A DNA stretch of 8,438 nt from Candidatus Eiseniibacteriota bacterium. GTDB lineage: Bacteria > Arandabacterota > Arandabacteria > Arandabacterales > Arandabacteraceae. Position numbers and translations under genes: made by a program. Location: the NCBI GenBank assembly GCA_030622265.1, contig JAUXGG010000049.1, positions 1 to 8,438 on the forward strand, written 5' to 3'. Shown here in pieces: positions 1 to 7,042 of this stretch. The notes under the pieces are model-generated. The model was given only the letters and a program-made list of their open reading frames with translations, was not told the origin of the DNA and ran no database searches. The first letter of the stretch is position 1, and the number at the start of each line of letters is the position of its first letter.

Positions 1-127
1 GCTTCGCCGCAGTCTTCGACCGGGAGGGCTTCTTCCTGGCCACCTTAGATCTCCCCCCGGACACCTTACGAGTGGATTTCTTGGCCATCCTCCGCTTGGC
101 CTTTGCTGCTTTTGTGGCTCGCTTCAA
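1..127 (-). CDS. Lysine/arginine-rich basic protein, partial (C-terminus beyond left edge)
   Basis: The reading frame is open from a TTG at 127-125 to the window edge and gives 42 residues. Nineteen of these are Lys or Arg and none is acidic, with short Ala/Ser/Lys runs (for example MAKKSTRKVSG from residue 14). TTG is chosen because GAGGGGGAG (complement of 134-142) sits 6 nt upstream. The first in-frame ATG (86-88) has AGG directly against it, which is too close. The gene starts 15 nt after the trkH stop, so it is probably the last or a later gene of that operon. Two readings fit: a small histone-H1-like or nucleoid-associated protein, or a basic N-terminal tail on a larger protein such as a DksA/TraR-type zinc-finger protein. 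The sequence ends before any fold can be recognised, so no function is assigned. The start codon and reading frame are fairly secure. Confidence 0.6.
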   Translation of the reverse strand, partial: MKRATKAAKAKRRMAKKSTRKVSGGRSKVARKKPSRSKTAAK

Positions 128-142
128 GTTTGACTCCCCCTC

Positions 143-1894
143 TTAACCGATCATGACCCCTTCGACGGGATATGAATAAGATGTCTCTCTGGTTCGCTGA
201 CCGATGGCAAGAGCCAGCGTCAGCGGCCCGATCCGCCCAAAGAACATTGTCATAATTATCACTATCTTGCTCGGCGTAGTCAAGTCTCCGGTGATCCCCC
301 GGGAGAGTCCAACCGTGCCGAAAGCCGAGACAGCCTCGAAGAACACGTCCATGAGCGGCCTACCTTCGGCAATCGAGATTGCCACCGTCGACGCGAAGAC
401 CAGGCCGAAGCCCAGAAGAACCACGCAGATCGCTTTGTTGACCACATCCTGCGGCAGGCCACGCCTCAGGAACTCAACATTGGGCCTTCCTCTGAGGATG
501 GACCTCAAGGTGGCCACCAACACGGTCATGGTGCTGGTCTTGACGCCTCCCCCTGTACCTCCGGGCGATGCTCCAATGAACATCAGCAATACCATGAGCA
601 ACGCGGTCGGTGTCGCCAGTGCGGCCATTGACATGGTACTGAAACCGGCGGTTCGCGCGGTCACCGACGAGAAGAACGCGGTCAGCATCTGGCGGTCCAG
701 GGGCAGGGATGACATCGAATTGCCGGCTTCAAGCACGAAAAAAACGATGGTCCCTCCCACCAGCAGGATCGCGGAACTTATGAGCACCATGCGGGAATGA
801 AGGCTCAGCCGGGTCCCGGGCTTCTCTCGGCGAACCCGGCCCAGCAACACGGACATCACGTTGGATATCACCAGAAAGCCCAATCCGCCGATCACGATCA
901 GGGCAGCGAATGTAAGCACCACGTCCACCCTTCCCGCGAAGCCTTCCAGGCTGTCTGTGAAAAGAGAGAAACCCGCATTGCAGAAAGCCGACACCGCGTG
1001 AAAGAGAGAGTAGTAAACGGTCTCCATCGGAGTGGCGAAGTCCCTGGCCCACAACCGGGAAAGCACCAGCACACCGGCCAGCTCACAGATCCCGGTAATG
1101 ACAACGATATTCCTCAGCATCTTGGTGATCTCTCCAAAGAAGTCAAAGCTCAGGACATCCTTCATCATCGCGCTCTCCCGCATCCCGATTCCCCTTCCGA
1201 TCGCCACAGCGGAAAAGGCCACCAGACTCATTATGCCTATGCCGCCGATCTGAATCAGCGACAGGATTATCCCCTGCCCCAGCCGGGAGAAGTGCGATCC
1301 CGTATCCACCACTATGAGACCGGTGACACACGTGGCCGACGCCGCCGTAAACAGCGCGTCAATAAACGGCATGGTGTGGCCTGTGGCGGTGGCCCTGGGC
1401 ATCAGGAGCAGCAGGGTACCCACCCCGATCACCGATGCGAAACTCACCAGAACCAGCTGGGGCGCTGTCAGGTTGAGCCTGGCGACAAACCTGTTCGCAT
1501 CGATCGTCTTTAGGAAGAGCACCGAACCGATATAGACCTGGACGGCTATGATATAGGCCTTGGTCACGGACCTGATGTCCATCTTCGCAAGGGATGCCGA
1601 GACGATCTCAGATCTCGGGAAAAACCTCAGAGAGATGACTACCGTGGCCAGGAACCCGATGAAGGCGAAGTCGACCCAGTGGGTCTTCAGATAGACCAGC
1701 TTCTCCCTGCTGATCAGGAGCCGGATGAGGTTCTCGGCGATGAAAAAGGATATGATGCCCCGGTCAAGCCATATGACGAGGCCGGAGTACCTCTGGTGAA
1801 GGAAGAAACCGTACTGGGCTACCAGAGAGGCGGCGGCCAGGAAAGCGACCACGATGAGAAGCCGGCTCAGGAGCCTGTCTATGAATTCGCTCAT
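143..1894 (-). CDS. trkH: TrkH/KtrB-family potassium uptake channel subunit with voltage-sensor-like N-terminal extension
   Basis: Inner-membrane K+-conducting subunit expected to work with a cytoplasmic RCK protein, here the TrkA at 4002-4691. The 583-residue protein has the four pore-loop repeats of the family, each with its filter glycine: TGL (G192), NAGF (G308), TAGF (G417) and TVGL (G529). It also has the glycine-rich gating-loop region after the third repeat (about 440-452, GASPGGTGGGVK) and the conserved arginine of the last helix (FFGRIGPLT, R554). The core begins near residue 142. About 140 extra residues precede it, with hydrophobic segments at roughly 8-30, 43-61, 72-92 and 110-128. 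An acidic residue in the second (E54), an aspartate in the third (D75) and K104/R108/K112 before the fourth recall S1-S4 of voltage-gated channels. The start is ATG 1894; an in-frame GTG at 1900 is possible, and neither has a strong Shine-Dalgarno. It lies 29 nt after pdaD, probably cotranscribed. Whether it is closer to TrkH or KtrB cannot be settled by eye. Confidence 0.95.
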   Translation of the reverse strand: MSEFIDRLLSRLLIVVAFLAAASLVAQYGFFLHQRYSGLVIWLDRGIISFFIAENLIRLLISREKLVYLKTHWVDFAFIGFLATVVISLRFFPRSEIVSASLAKMDIRSVTKAYIIAVQVYIGSVLFLKTIDANRFVARLNLTAPQLVLVSFASVIGVGTLLLLMPRATATGHTMPFIDALFTAASATCVTGLIVVDTGSHFSRLGQGIILSLIQIGGIGIMSLVAFSAVAIGRGIGMRESAMMKDVLSFDFFGEITKMLRNIVVITGICELAGVLVLSRLWARDFATPMETVYYSLFHAVSAFCNAGFSLFTDSLEGFAGRVDVVLTFAALIVIGGLGFLVISNVMSVLLGRVRREKPGTRLSLHSRMVLISSAILLVGGTIVFFVLEAGNSMSSLPLDRQMLTAFFSSVTARTAGFSTMSMAALATPTALLMVLLMFIGASPGGTGGGVKTSTMTVLVATLRSILRGRPNVEFLRRGLPQDVVNKAICVVLLGFGLVFASTVAISIAEGRPLMDVFFEAVSAFGTVGLSRGITGDLTTPSKIVIIMTMFFGRIGPLTLALAIGQRTRETSYSYPVEGVMIG

Positions 1895-1923
1895 GGGCAC
1901 CTACTCGGGTGCAAGCAGCATTG

Positions 1924-2478
1924 CTACTCGATGAAAATCGCCCCGGCCAGAACAGTGGTCCAGAGACCCTTCTTATCCCCGATCGCCGTCTGGGTAACGT
2001 TTCTGGTGCGGACGATCTTGCCGGATATCCTCCAGATGTCCTTCTTGGTATCGTAGCTGGCGTCGGGATCGAACTCGATCCCCAGAATCGTGGCCAGCAT
2101 GCTCGCGGCCAGATCCTCGGCATAGTCTCCGGCCTGCTGCTCATTCTCCCCGAAGCTGTGGTATTCAGAGAGGTAGCCGTGCTGGCTGCGGTCCTTGGGT
2201 ATAGCGACTCCGACGGATGCCGCGATGAGTCTATGAGGCTCACAGCTCGCGTTCTCACTCAAGACGGCAAACGTGATCTCACCCTGGGCCATTTCTCTCA
2301 AGCCCTGCTCTCGGGCGATCAGCTTGCAGCCCGGAGGAAAAATGCTCGAGACGCGCACGAGGTTGAGGTGGGCTATCCCGGCATTCCTCAGAGCCTGCTC
2401 GAAACTGGTGAGCTTGTCCTTGTGCCTGCCGGCACCCTTGGTCAGGAACATCTTCCTGGGGATCATTCTTCCACCCAT
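1924..2478 (-). CDS. pdaD: Pyruvoyl-dependent arginine decarboxylase
   Basis: Decarboxylates arginine to agmatine and CO2, the entry to polyamine synthesis in organisms using this route, or part of acid resistance. The family uses no pyridoxal phosphate: the proenzyme cuts itself at a Ser-Ser bond, and the second serine becomes the pyruvoyl group at the N-terminus of the large subunit. The 184-residue product shows the N-terminal family signature (MIPRKMFLTKGAGRHKDKL, residues 5-23), the cleavage motif VSSIFPP with Ser44-Ser45 (codons at 2344-2349), and GYLSEYH near residues 101-107, whose Glu105 corresponds to the family's catalytic glutamate. The ATG at 2478 is chosen because GGAGGG precedes it by 5-6 nt. 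A longer frame to 2526 would run through the leader structure and adds no family-like sequence; ATG 2466 is also possible but has poor spacing. It has its own likely promoter (2572-2600). Cytoplasmic, probably trimeric by family precedent. Confidence 0.95.
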   Translation of the reverse strand: MGGRMIPRKMFLTKGAGRHKDKLTSFEQALRNAGIAHLNLVRVSSIFPPGCKLIAREQGLREMAQGEITFAVLSENASCEPHRLIAASVGVAIPKDRSQHGYLSEYHSFGENEQQAGDYAEDLAASMLATILGIEFDPDASYDTKKDIWRISGKIVRTRNVTQTAIGDKKGLWTTVLAGAIFIE

Positions 2479-2491
2479 CAGTACCCTCCGC

Positions 2492-2562
2492 GTGTGCGAT
2501 GGCCTTGGCGCCTCCGGATCGGGCATAAGAATCGCTTATGCTAAGGCTGTGCCATCGCATGC
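2492..2562 (-). promoter_or_regulatory. Potentially structured 5' leader of pdaD
   Basis: Between the predicted transcription start (about 2563-2567) and the pdaD Shine-Dalgarno are two nested inverted repeats. The outer arms TGCGATGGC (2495-2503) and GCCATCGCA (2551-2559) match over 9 bp and extend by two G-U pairs and one G-C pair. Inside them GCATAAG (2523-2529) and CTTATGC (2535-2541) form a perfect 7-bp hairpin with a 5-nt loop. GCCTT at 2502-2506 can also pair with AAGGC at 2543-2547, which would compete with the innermost part of the outer stem. The outer stem ends 13 nt before the start codon, next to the GGAGGG ribosome site. This could be a translational control element, or the inner palindrome could be a repressor operator just downstream of the start site. 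I recognise no named riboswitch class. Confidence 0.4.
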
Positions 2563-2571
2563 CGATTCAGA

Positions 2572-2600
2572 ATGATTCCCAACCACCCGCCCTTTGTCAA
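2572..2600 (-). promoter_or_regulatory. Sigma70-type promoter for pdaD (and probably trkH)
   Basis: Read on the minus strand there is a perfect -35 box TTGACA (complement of 2595-2600), a 17-nt spacer and a -10 candidate AATCAT (complement of 2572-2577), which matches TATAAT at four of six positions. Transcription would begin near 2563-2567, leaving a leader of about 85-90 nt before the pdaD ATG. It lies in the 220-nt gap after asnS. No convincing terminator lies between asnS and this site, so read-through from the upstream operon is also possible. Confidence 0.6.
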
Positions 2601-2698
2601 GTCCTTAATGAGCGCTCGGGCGCGTGGACCTTACCGGCAGACTGATATCTAAAGGATATTCAGGGCGCCTTTTCGCGACGTTACCGGGGAAAAGCCTT

Positions 2699-3988
2699 TC
2701 AGGGATAGACTCTGTGAAGCATTCGCGGGAATGGTATTGCTTCTCTTATGTGCCTGATTCCGCATATCCAGGCCACCGTGCGCTCGATTCCCAGGCCGAA
2801 GCCGGCGTGCGGGACAGACCCGTACTTGCGAAGGTCCAGGTACCACTCGAAAGCTTCCCTGGGAAGTCCGTGCTGCTTGATCCGCTTCTTTAGCAGCTCG
2901 ATATCCCAGATCCTCTCGCTTCCGCCGATGATCTCGCCGATACCCTCCGGCGCCAGCATATCCGTACACATCACCAGCTTCTCATTCTCGGGATCGGGTT
3001 GCATGTAGAACGCCTTGGCCCCGGCCGGGTAACGATGGATGAACACCGGGCGATCGAAGGCCTCGGAAAGCACCGTCTCCTCGGCCGCGCCGAGGTCATC
3101 ACCCCAGGCGACCTCGTGCCCCTTCTCGCCGAGCAACTTCAGGGCCTCGTCATAAGTGATCCTCGGAAACGGTGAAACCACGCTTTCAAGCCGGGCGATA
3201 TCCCGCTCGAGCGTGCTGAGCTCCCGCTTGCGTTTCTCTAAGACCCTGGCGACCACATAGGTGGTCAGCCCCTCTGAAAGGTCAAAGACCATATCCAGGG
3301 TGCCGTATGCGATCTCGGGCTCCAGCATCCAGAACTCGGTCAGATGACGCCGGGTCTTTGCCTTCTCCGCCCTGAAGGTCGGGCCATAGCAATAGACCCG
3401 GCCCATAGCCATGCAGGATGCTTCATTGTAAAGCTGGCCGGTCTGTGAGAGGTAAGCCTTGTCCCCGAAGTAATCGGTCTCAAACAGGGTCGTGGTCCCC
3501 TCCGCCGCGGACGGCGTTATGATAGGGGCGTCCACCTGCGTGAAGCCCTGCCCGTCAAGGTAGTCCCTGGCCGCCTTAATGACCTCGGCCCGGATTCTCA
3601 GGATGGCGTTCTGCTTTGAGGACCGGAGCCAGAGGTGCCGGTGGTCCATCAAGAACGCCACGCCGTGCTCTTTGGGAGTTATGGGATAGGGTTCTGCCGC
3701 GTGCACGAGCTCCAGACCACTGGCCAGGATCTCGTATCCGCCGGGGGCGCGGCTGTCTTCACCAACGGTCCCGGTGACGATCACCGAGCTCTCCTGGGTT
3801 AGCTCATCGAAGGCGGCGCTGGCCTCTTCGGAATCCGCCTTATTGATCACGCACTGGACTAAGCCCGTGCCGTCCCGCACCACAAGAAACTTGATCCTGC
3901 CGCTCGAGCGGGTGTTGTAGACCCAGCCCTTGACCACGACCTGTTTGCCGACGTGACCGCCAAGTGAATCTATGTATACCCATTCCAT
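2699..3988 (-). CDS. asnS: Asparaginyl-tRNA synthetase
   Basis: Class IIb aminoacyl-tRNA synthetase that charges tRNA-Asn with asparagine using ATP in the cytoplasm. The 429-residue protein has an N-terminal OB-fold anticodon-binding domain (about 15-98, with [20 protein letters not shown]). The catalytic core follows: a motif 1 region around 134-156, motif 2 at 202-225 ([19 protein letters not shown] then MLEPE), and motif 3 near 396-415 ([13 protein letters not shown], with the ATP-binding Arg403). [12 protein letters not shown] is typical of AsnRS, whereas AspRS of the related archaeal type has RHLNEY or similar. The length fits the compact bacterial/archaeal form. The start at ATG 3988 is supported by GAGGGG about 9 nt upstream, a site that overlaps the TGA stop of trkA and suggests translational coupling (13-nt gap). 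A longer frame to 4120 would lie inside trkA and is rejected. A dedicated AsnRS suggests direct tRNA-Asn charging, without excluding an amidotransferase route as well. Confidence 0.96.
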   Translation of the reverse strand: MEWVYIDSLGGHVGKQVVVKGWVYNTRSSGRIKFLVVRDGTGLVQCVINKADSEEASAAFDELTQESSVIVTGTVGEDSRAPGGYEILASGLELVHAAEPYPITPKEHGVAFLMDHRHLWLRSSKQNAILRIRAEVIKAARDYLDGQGFTQVDAPIITPSAAEGTTTLFETDYFGDKAYLSQTGQLYNEASCMAMGRVYCYGPTFRAEKAKTRRHLTEFWMLEPEIAYGTLDMVFDLSEGLTTYVVARVLEKRKRELSTLERDIARLESVVSPFPRITYDEALKLLGEKGHEVAWGDDLGAAEETVLSEAFDRPVFIHRYPAGAKAFYMQPDPENEKLVMCTDMLAPEGIGEIIGGSERIWDIELLKKRIKQHGLPREAFEWYLDLRKYGSVPHAGFGLGIERTVAWICGIRHIREAIPFPRMLHRVYP

Positions 3989-4001
3989 CTGAATAGTCCC
4001 C

Positions 4002-4691
4002 TCATGCCAGACTGCTGGCGAACCTCTCGATGTCCTTCTCGGCACCGACCACAACGAGGATGTCGCCGATGCGGATCTCGTCATCCGGCTCCGGGAGCAC
4101 ATTGTACCAGGACGACTCACCCTTTAGATCCGCCGGGTCCGACTTCCGCTTTATGACCACGATATTGCACCTGTACTTCTGCCGGAACTTGATCTCCCCG
4201 ATTTTCTTGCCGATCAGATCCTTGGACACGCCGACCTGGGCCACGCTCAGTCCCTCGAAGAGCGACGTGATTTCCACTATTCTTGAACTGATAAGGCTCT
4301 GGGCCACGCGCACGCCGATCGCGTCCTCCGGAAAGATCACCCGGTCGGCGCCGATCCTCTCGAGGATCTTCTTCTGCACGTCGTTGCCCGCACGCGCTAC
4401 CACCTTCTCAACACCGATGTCTTTGAGTATGGCCGTGGTCAGGATATTGGCCTCGAAGTTCTGGCCTATGGCCACGACCGCGGCATCCACCTTGTCGATT
4501 CCGTGCGCGACCAGTGCGTCCTTGTCGACGGAGTTCATGCAGATGGCCACCGAAACTTGCTTGCTGACCTCGTTTATGATGTTCTGGTCCGTGTCGATAG
4601 CTATCACATCAGCGCCGCTTTTCGTCAGGTGGACGGCCACCGTATAGCCGAATCTCCCCAACCCAATAACAGCAAAACGTTTTGCAGGCAC
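4002..4691 (-). CDS. trkA: TrkA/KtrA-type potassium uptake regulatory subunit (RCK protein)
   Basis: Cytoplasmic nucleotide-binding subunit that gates a TrkH/KtrB channel, forming a ring under the membrane subunit in characterised systems. The 229-residue protein has one RCK-N Rossmann domain (about 5-125) with the dinucleotide motif GLGRFG (residues 10-15) and the acidic Asp33 at the end of the second strand (VIAID). The characteristic [11 protein letters not shown] follows at 121-131, then one RCK-C domain (about 145-226). A single RCK pair and this length match KtrA rather than the double-length E. coli TrkA. GTG 4691 is chosen because GAGGTGA ends about 6 nt upstream; an in-frame GTG at 4700 has no well-placed ribosome site. 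The gene begins 19 nt after the transporter stop and its own stop overlaps the asnS ribosome site, so the three are probably one operon. Its presumed channel partner is at 143-1894, with asnS and pdaD in between. Confidence 0.95.
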   Translation of the reverse strand: MPAKRFAVIGLGRFGYTVAVHLTKSGADVIAIDTDQNIINEVSKQVSVAICMNSVDKDALVAHGIDKVDAAVVAIGQNFEANILTTAILKDIGVEKVVARAGNDVQKKILERIGADRVIFPEDAIGVRVAQSLISSRIVEITSLFEGLSVAQVGVSKDLIGKKIGEIKFRQKYRCNIVVIKRKSDPADLKGESSWYNVLPEPDDEIRIGDILVVVGAEKDIERFASSLA

Positions 4692-4710
4692 CTGGGTCAC
4701 CTCGTCTCTA

Positions 4711-6765
4711 TCAGATCTTGCCTAGAACCGCGTATGCAATACCGGATGCGTAGGAATTGATTCTCTTCAGATCGCTTATCACGTCAAGGAATATCGTGCT
4801 GGTCGCGATTACCTCTTCCTTGTCTCCGCTCAAGAGCGAGAGGTGCTCCCTGTGGAACTCCCGCTCCAGCAGGTTCATCTTCGACTTCCTCTCCACGATC
4901 TCCCCCGCCAGCTTCTTGTTCTGCGATGCAAATGAGTCTATTGCCATCTGGAAAGTCGTTTCTATCTCGTCGTGGTACTCCCGTATCCTGTCGAGGGCTT
5001 CCGATGAAAAACGGGGAGACACGGTGATCTTCTTAAGCGCCAGGTCCATCAGGCTCTTTGAGACAACATCGCCTATGAGCTCCAGGTTCTTGACTATAAA
5101 GAGCAGGCTGATCGACCGCTCGGCATCATCATCAGACATCTCGCTTCCCGAAAGCGCCGTCAGATATGGCGTTATGGCCTCTTCGAGCGTGTCGATCTTA
5201 TCGTCATCCTCGCTCAGTCTAGTCCTCAGGGTCTCGTCATCCCTGAGGAAAACATCTATCGACTGCGAGTAGATGGCATAAGTAAGATCGGCCATCCTCA
5301 GCGTTTCCCGGGTTGCCTGGCCAAGCGCAAGCGATGGCGCATCGAGAACCCGCTGGTCGAGATAGACAGGCTTAAAGGCCGTGACCGAGACCTCGTCCTC
5401 CTTTACCAGGAACCGGAACACCGCGGCCCAGGGCTTGACGAACGGGATGAAGATCAGGGCCGCAGCTATGTTAAAGAAACTGTGAGCGTTCGCTATCTGC
5501 CTGGTCAGGCTGGGAGCGCTTGATGTCACAAGAGCGGTGAACTTGCCCAGGAAAGGAAGCAACAGCAGAACCGCCACTATCTTGAAAAAGGTGTGAGCCC
5601 ACGCTATTCTCCGTCCCTCGGCGGTGCTTCCCAGGCTCGCCAGCAGGGCGGTGGCACAAGTTCCTATATTGGCGCCCAATACCAGCGGAATCGCAGCCTC
5701 GATACTTATTACGCCCTGGAAGGCAAAGGTCAATACCAGGCCGATGGTCGCCGCGCTGCTCTGGACTATCGCCGTGAAGATGGCCGATGTCAGGATGGCC
5801 AGGCCGACGTTTCGCTCGACCCCAAGCATGAAACTCACAAACGCGGGGTGATCCTTGGCGGGCGCCACGGCAGTAGCCATCACGGACATTCCGAAGAAGA
5901 TCATGCCGAAGCCCATTATGATCTGTCCGAAGCGCGAGTAGCGCCGGGACTTGGCCAGGAAGAGCACGAAGCCGATCGCGACGATCAGCAGGGCATAGTC
6001 GAAGATCCTGAACGCGATCAGCTGGACCGTGAGCGTCGTGCCTATATCGGCCCCCAGGATGACCCCCAGGGCCTGGCTGAGCATGATGATCCCCGCGTTC
6101 GCGAAGCTTACCATCATGGCAGTCGTGGCACTGCTGCTCTGGAGAACCACCGTGACCGCAATCCCGGTAATCAGGCCCAGGAACCTGTTTGCGGTAAGCT
6201 TGCACACGGTATCCCGCAGCTTGTGCCCGGCAACCTTCTGAAGTCCTCGTCCCCCGAACTTGATGCCGAAGAGAAATAAGGCCAGGCCGCCGACGATACC
6301 GATCAGGGTAAAGGCCAGCCAGTGCTTCCGGTAGGCCTTTACAGTGAACACCAGCGAGTTCCCGTCGATGGCCTCGGGAGCGCAGAGGATATGGAAGGTA
6401 CCATCCTTCGTACCGAAAGCCAGGGGCGTCGCGGCGTGGCCGTTCGGTCCCGTTGTCACCAGAGGCTGGGCGATCTGGGGCATGCCCACAAATGACTCGA
6501 ACCTGCTTCCCTCCTCGATGAGCCTGAACCTGACCTCGACCCCCTCGACCGGCCGCCCCTCGCTATCCACGACACGGACCCTCAGGGGCCCCCGAAGTGC
6601 GGTCTCCGCCACCCCGATCTGGCCGTTCCCGGAGACGTCCCTGCCATCCAGCCCGATGGCATAGGACAGGGAAACCGGCCCCCCGGCATGGGCAGCGACC
6701 GGCAGAATGGCGAGAAACAGCAACACTGCAACCGCGAATGGAATTGTCTTCCTTACAGAGACCAT
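4711..6765 (-). CDS. Na+/phosphate cotransporter with N-terminal Ig-like domain and C-terminal PhoU-like domain
   Basis: Inner-membrane transporter of the Na/Pi cotransporter (NptA/YjbB-like) family. The 684-residue protein begins with a signal peptide (VRK n-region, hydrophobic 8-24, likely cut after AHA near residue 27). Residues 44-143 form a bacterial Ig-like domain of Big_1 type (SGNGQIGVAETALRGPLRV, then DSEGRPVEGVEVRF and TTGPNGHAATPLAFG). Two inverted Na/Pi repeats follow, with signatures QSSSATT (209-215) and QSSAAT (335-340), each followed by a GADIGTT/GANIGTC motif (238-244 and 364-370). Residues 475-684 are helical, charged and PhoU-like. ATG 6765 is chosen: GAAGG lies about 9 nt upstream, whereas ATG 6804 lacks a ribosome site and lies upstream of the predicted transcript start. 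It leads the operon with trkA 19 nt downstream. Substrate cannot be proven; family members move phosphate, and some homologues export it. Confidence 0.92.
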   Translation of the reverse strand: MVSVRKTIPFAVAVLLFLAILPVAAHAGGPVSLSYAIGLDGRDVSGNGQIGVAETALRGPLRVRVVDSEGRPVEGVEVRFRLIEEGSRFESFVGMPQIAQPLVTTGPNGHAATPLAFGTKDGTFHILCAPEAIDGNSLVFTVKAYRKHWLAFTLIGIVGGLALFLFGIKFGGRGLQKVAGHKLRDTVCKLTANRFLGLITGIAVTVVLQSSSATTAMMVSFANAGIIMLSQALGVILGADIGTTLTVQLIAFRIFDYALLIVAIGFVLFLAKSRRYSRFGQIIMGFGMIFFGMSVMATAVAPAKDHPAFVSFMLGVERNVGLAILTSAIFTAIVQSSAATIGLVLTFAFQGVISIEAAIPLVLGANIGTCATALLASLGSTAEGRRIAWAHTFFKIVAVLLLLPFLGKFTALVTSSAPSLTRQIANAHSFFNIAAALIFIPFVKPWAAVFRFLVKEDEVSVTAFKPVYLDQRVLDAPSLALGQATRETLRMADLTYAIYSQSIDVFLRDDETLRTRLSEDDDKIDTLEEAITPYLTALSGSEMSDDDAERSISLLFIVKNLELIGDVVSKSLMDLALKKITVSPRFSSEALDRIREYHDEIETTFQMAIDSFASQNKKLAGEIVERKSKMNLLEREFHREHLSLLSGDKEEVIATSTIFLDVISDLKRINSYASGIAYAVLGKI

Positions 6766-6805
6766 GAGGACACGCCTTCGAATTAGAGGTCTGACTGGTT
6801 TCATA

Positions 6806-6834
6806 AGTTAAGAGCGATTCCGCTGCCGTGTCAA
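6806..6834 (-). promoter_or_regulatory. Candidate sigma70-type promoter for the Na/Pi transporter-trkA-asnS operon
   Basis: On the minus strand a perfect TTGACA (complement of 6829-6834) is followed after 17 nt by TTAACT (complement of 6806-6811), which matches the -10 consensus at only three of six positions. The start site would fall near 6799, inside the longer frame beginning at 6804, and would leave about 35 nt of leader before the preferred ATG at 6765. The -35 box and spacing are good; the -10 is weak, so confidence is moderate. Confidence 0.45.
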
Positions 6835-6872
6835 CCCAAAACAGCCCCAAATGACTAATATCGGCAAGTCAT

Positions 6873-6951
6873 CACTATAGCACACGAGACGGCTAAAGCC
6901 GTAGCGCATTATTGCCGAATAGTGGAATAGACTGCCTCCTTCAGGCGGCAG
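6873..6951. repeat. Cluster of short palindromes in the divergent intergenic region (REP/MITE-like)
   Basis: ACGGC-TAAA-GCCGT (6889-6902) is a perfect 5-bp stem with a 4-nt loop. It is flanked by CACTAT (6873-6878) and its reverse complement ATAGTG (6919-6924), making a nested palindrome of about 52 bp. Directly after it CTGCC (6932-6936) pairs with GGCAG (6947-6951), or alternatively GCCT (6934-6937) with AGGC (6943-6946). No T-tract follows, so these are poor terminators. The form resembles short dispersed palindromic elements, but only one copy is visible here, so repetition in the genome is an inference. The full gene-free stretch, 6766-7042, is 277 nt. Confidence 0.35.
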
Positions 6952-7042
6952 GCCAGGGGAATCGGGACAATGCAACCCAGGCGGCACAAGCGTTCAGTCG
7001 AACGCCCTTTGAACCGCATGGAAGTTACGGAGAACACTACAA

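Noticed and set aside
797..1513. Long plus-strand open frame (238 codons) opposite trkH
   Set aside because: It lies wholly within the antisense of trkH, whose pore-loop motifs are intact. The antisense product is low-complexity (His/Gln/Arg rich) and resembles no family; GC-rich coding DNA often opens such frames.
1909..2544. Plus-strand open frame (211 codons) opposite pdaD
   Set aside because: Antisense to a well-supported pdaD and across its leader. It has no recognisable domain and no good ribosome site.
2644..2658. ATATC/GATAT palindrome in the asnS-pdaD gap
   Set aside because: A 5-bp AT-rich match that is expected by chance and has no supporting context.
2669..2694. CTTTTC/GAAAAG inverted repeat just after asnS as an intrinsic terminator
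   Set aside because: Only 6 bp, AT-rich, with a 14-nt loop and no following T-tract on the minus strand.
3989..4120. Upstream extension of asnS to 4120
   Set aside because: The extra 44 residues lie inside trkA in another frame, are Ser/Arg-rich and unlike any AsnRS. ATG 3988 has a ribosome site and a family-like N-terminus.
6851..6881. Plus-strand promoter (TGACTA then TATAGC) for the TPR gene
   Set aside because: The -10 matches four of six but the -35 is poor and the spacing 18 nt. It would also leave a leader of over 150 nt through the palindromes. Not strong enough to list.
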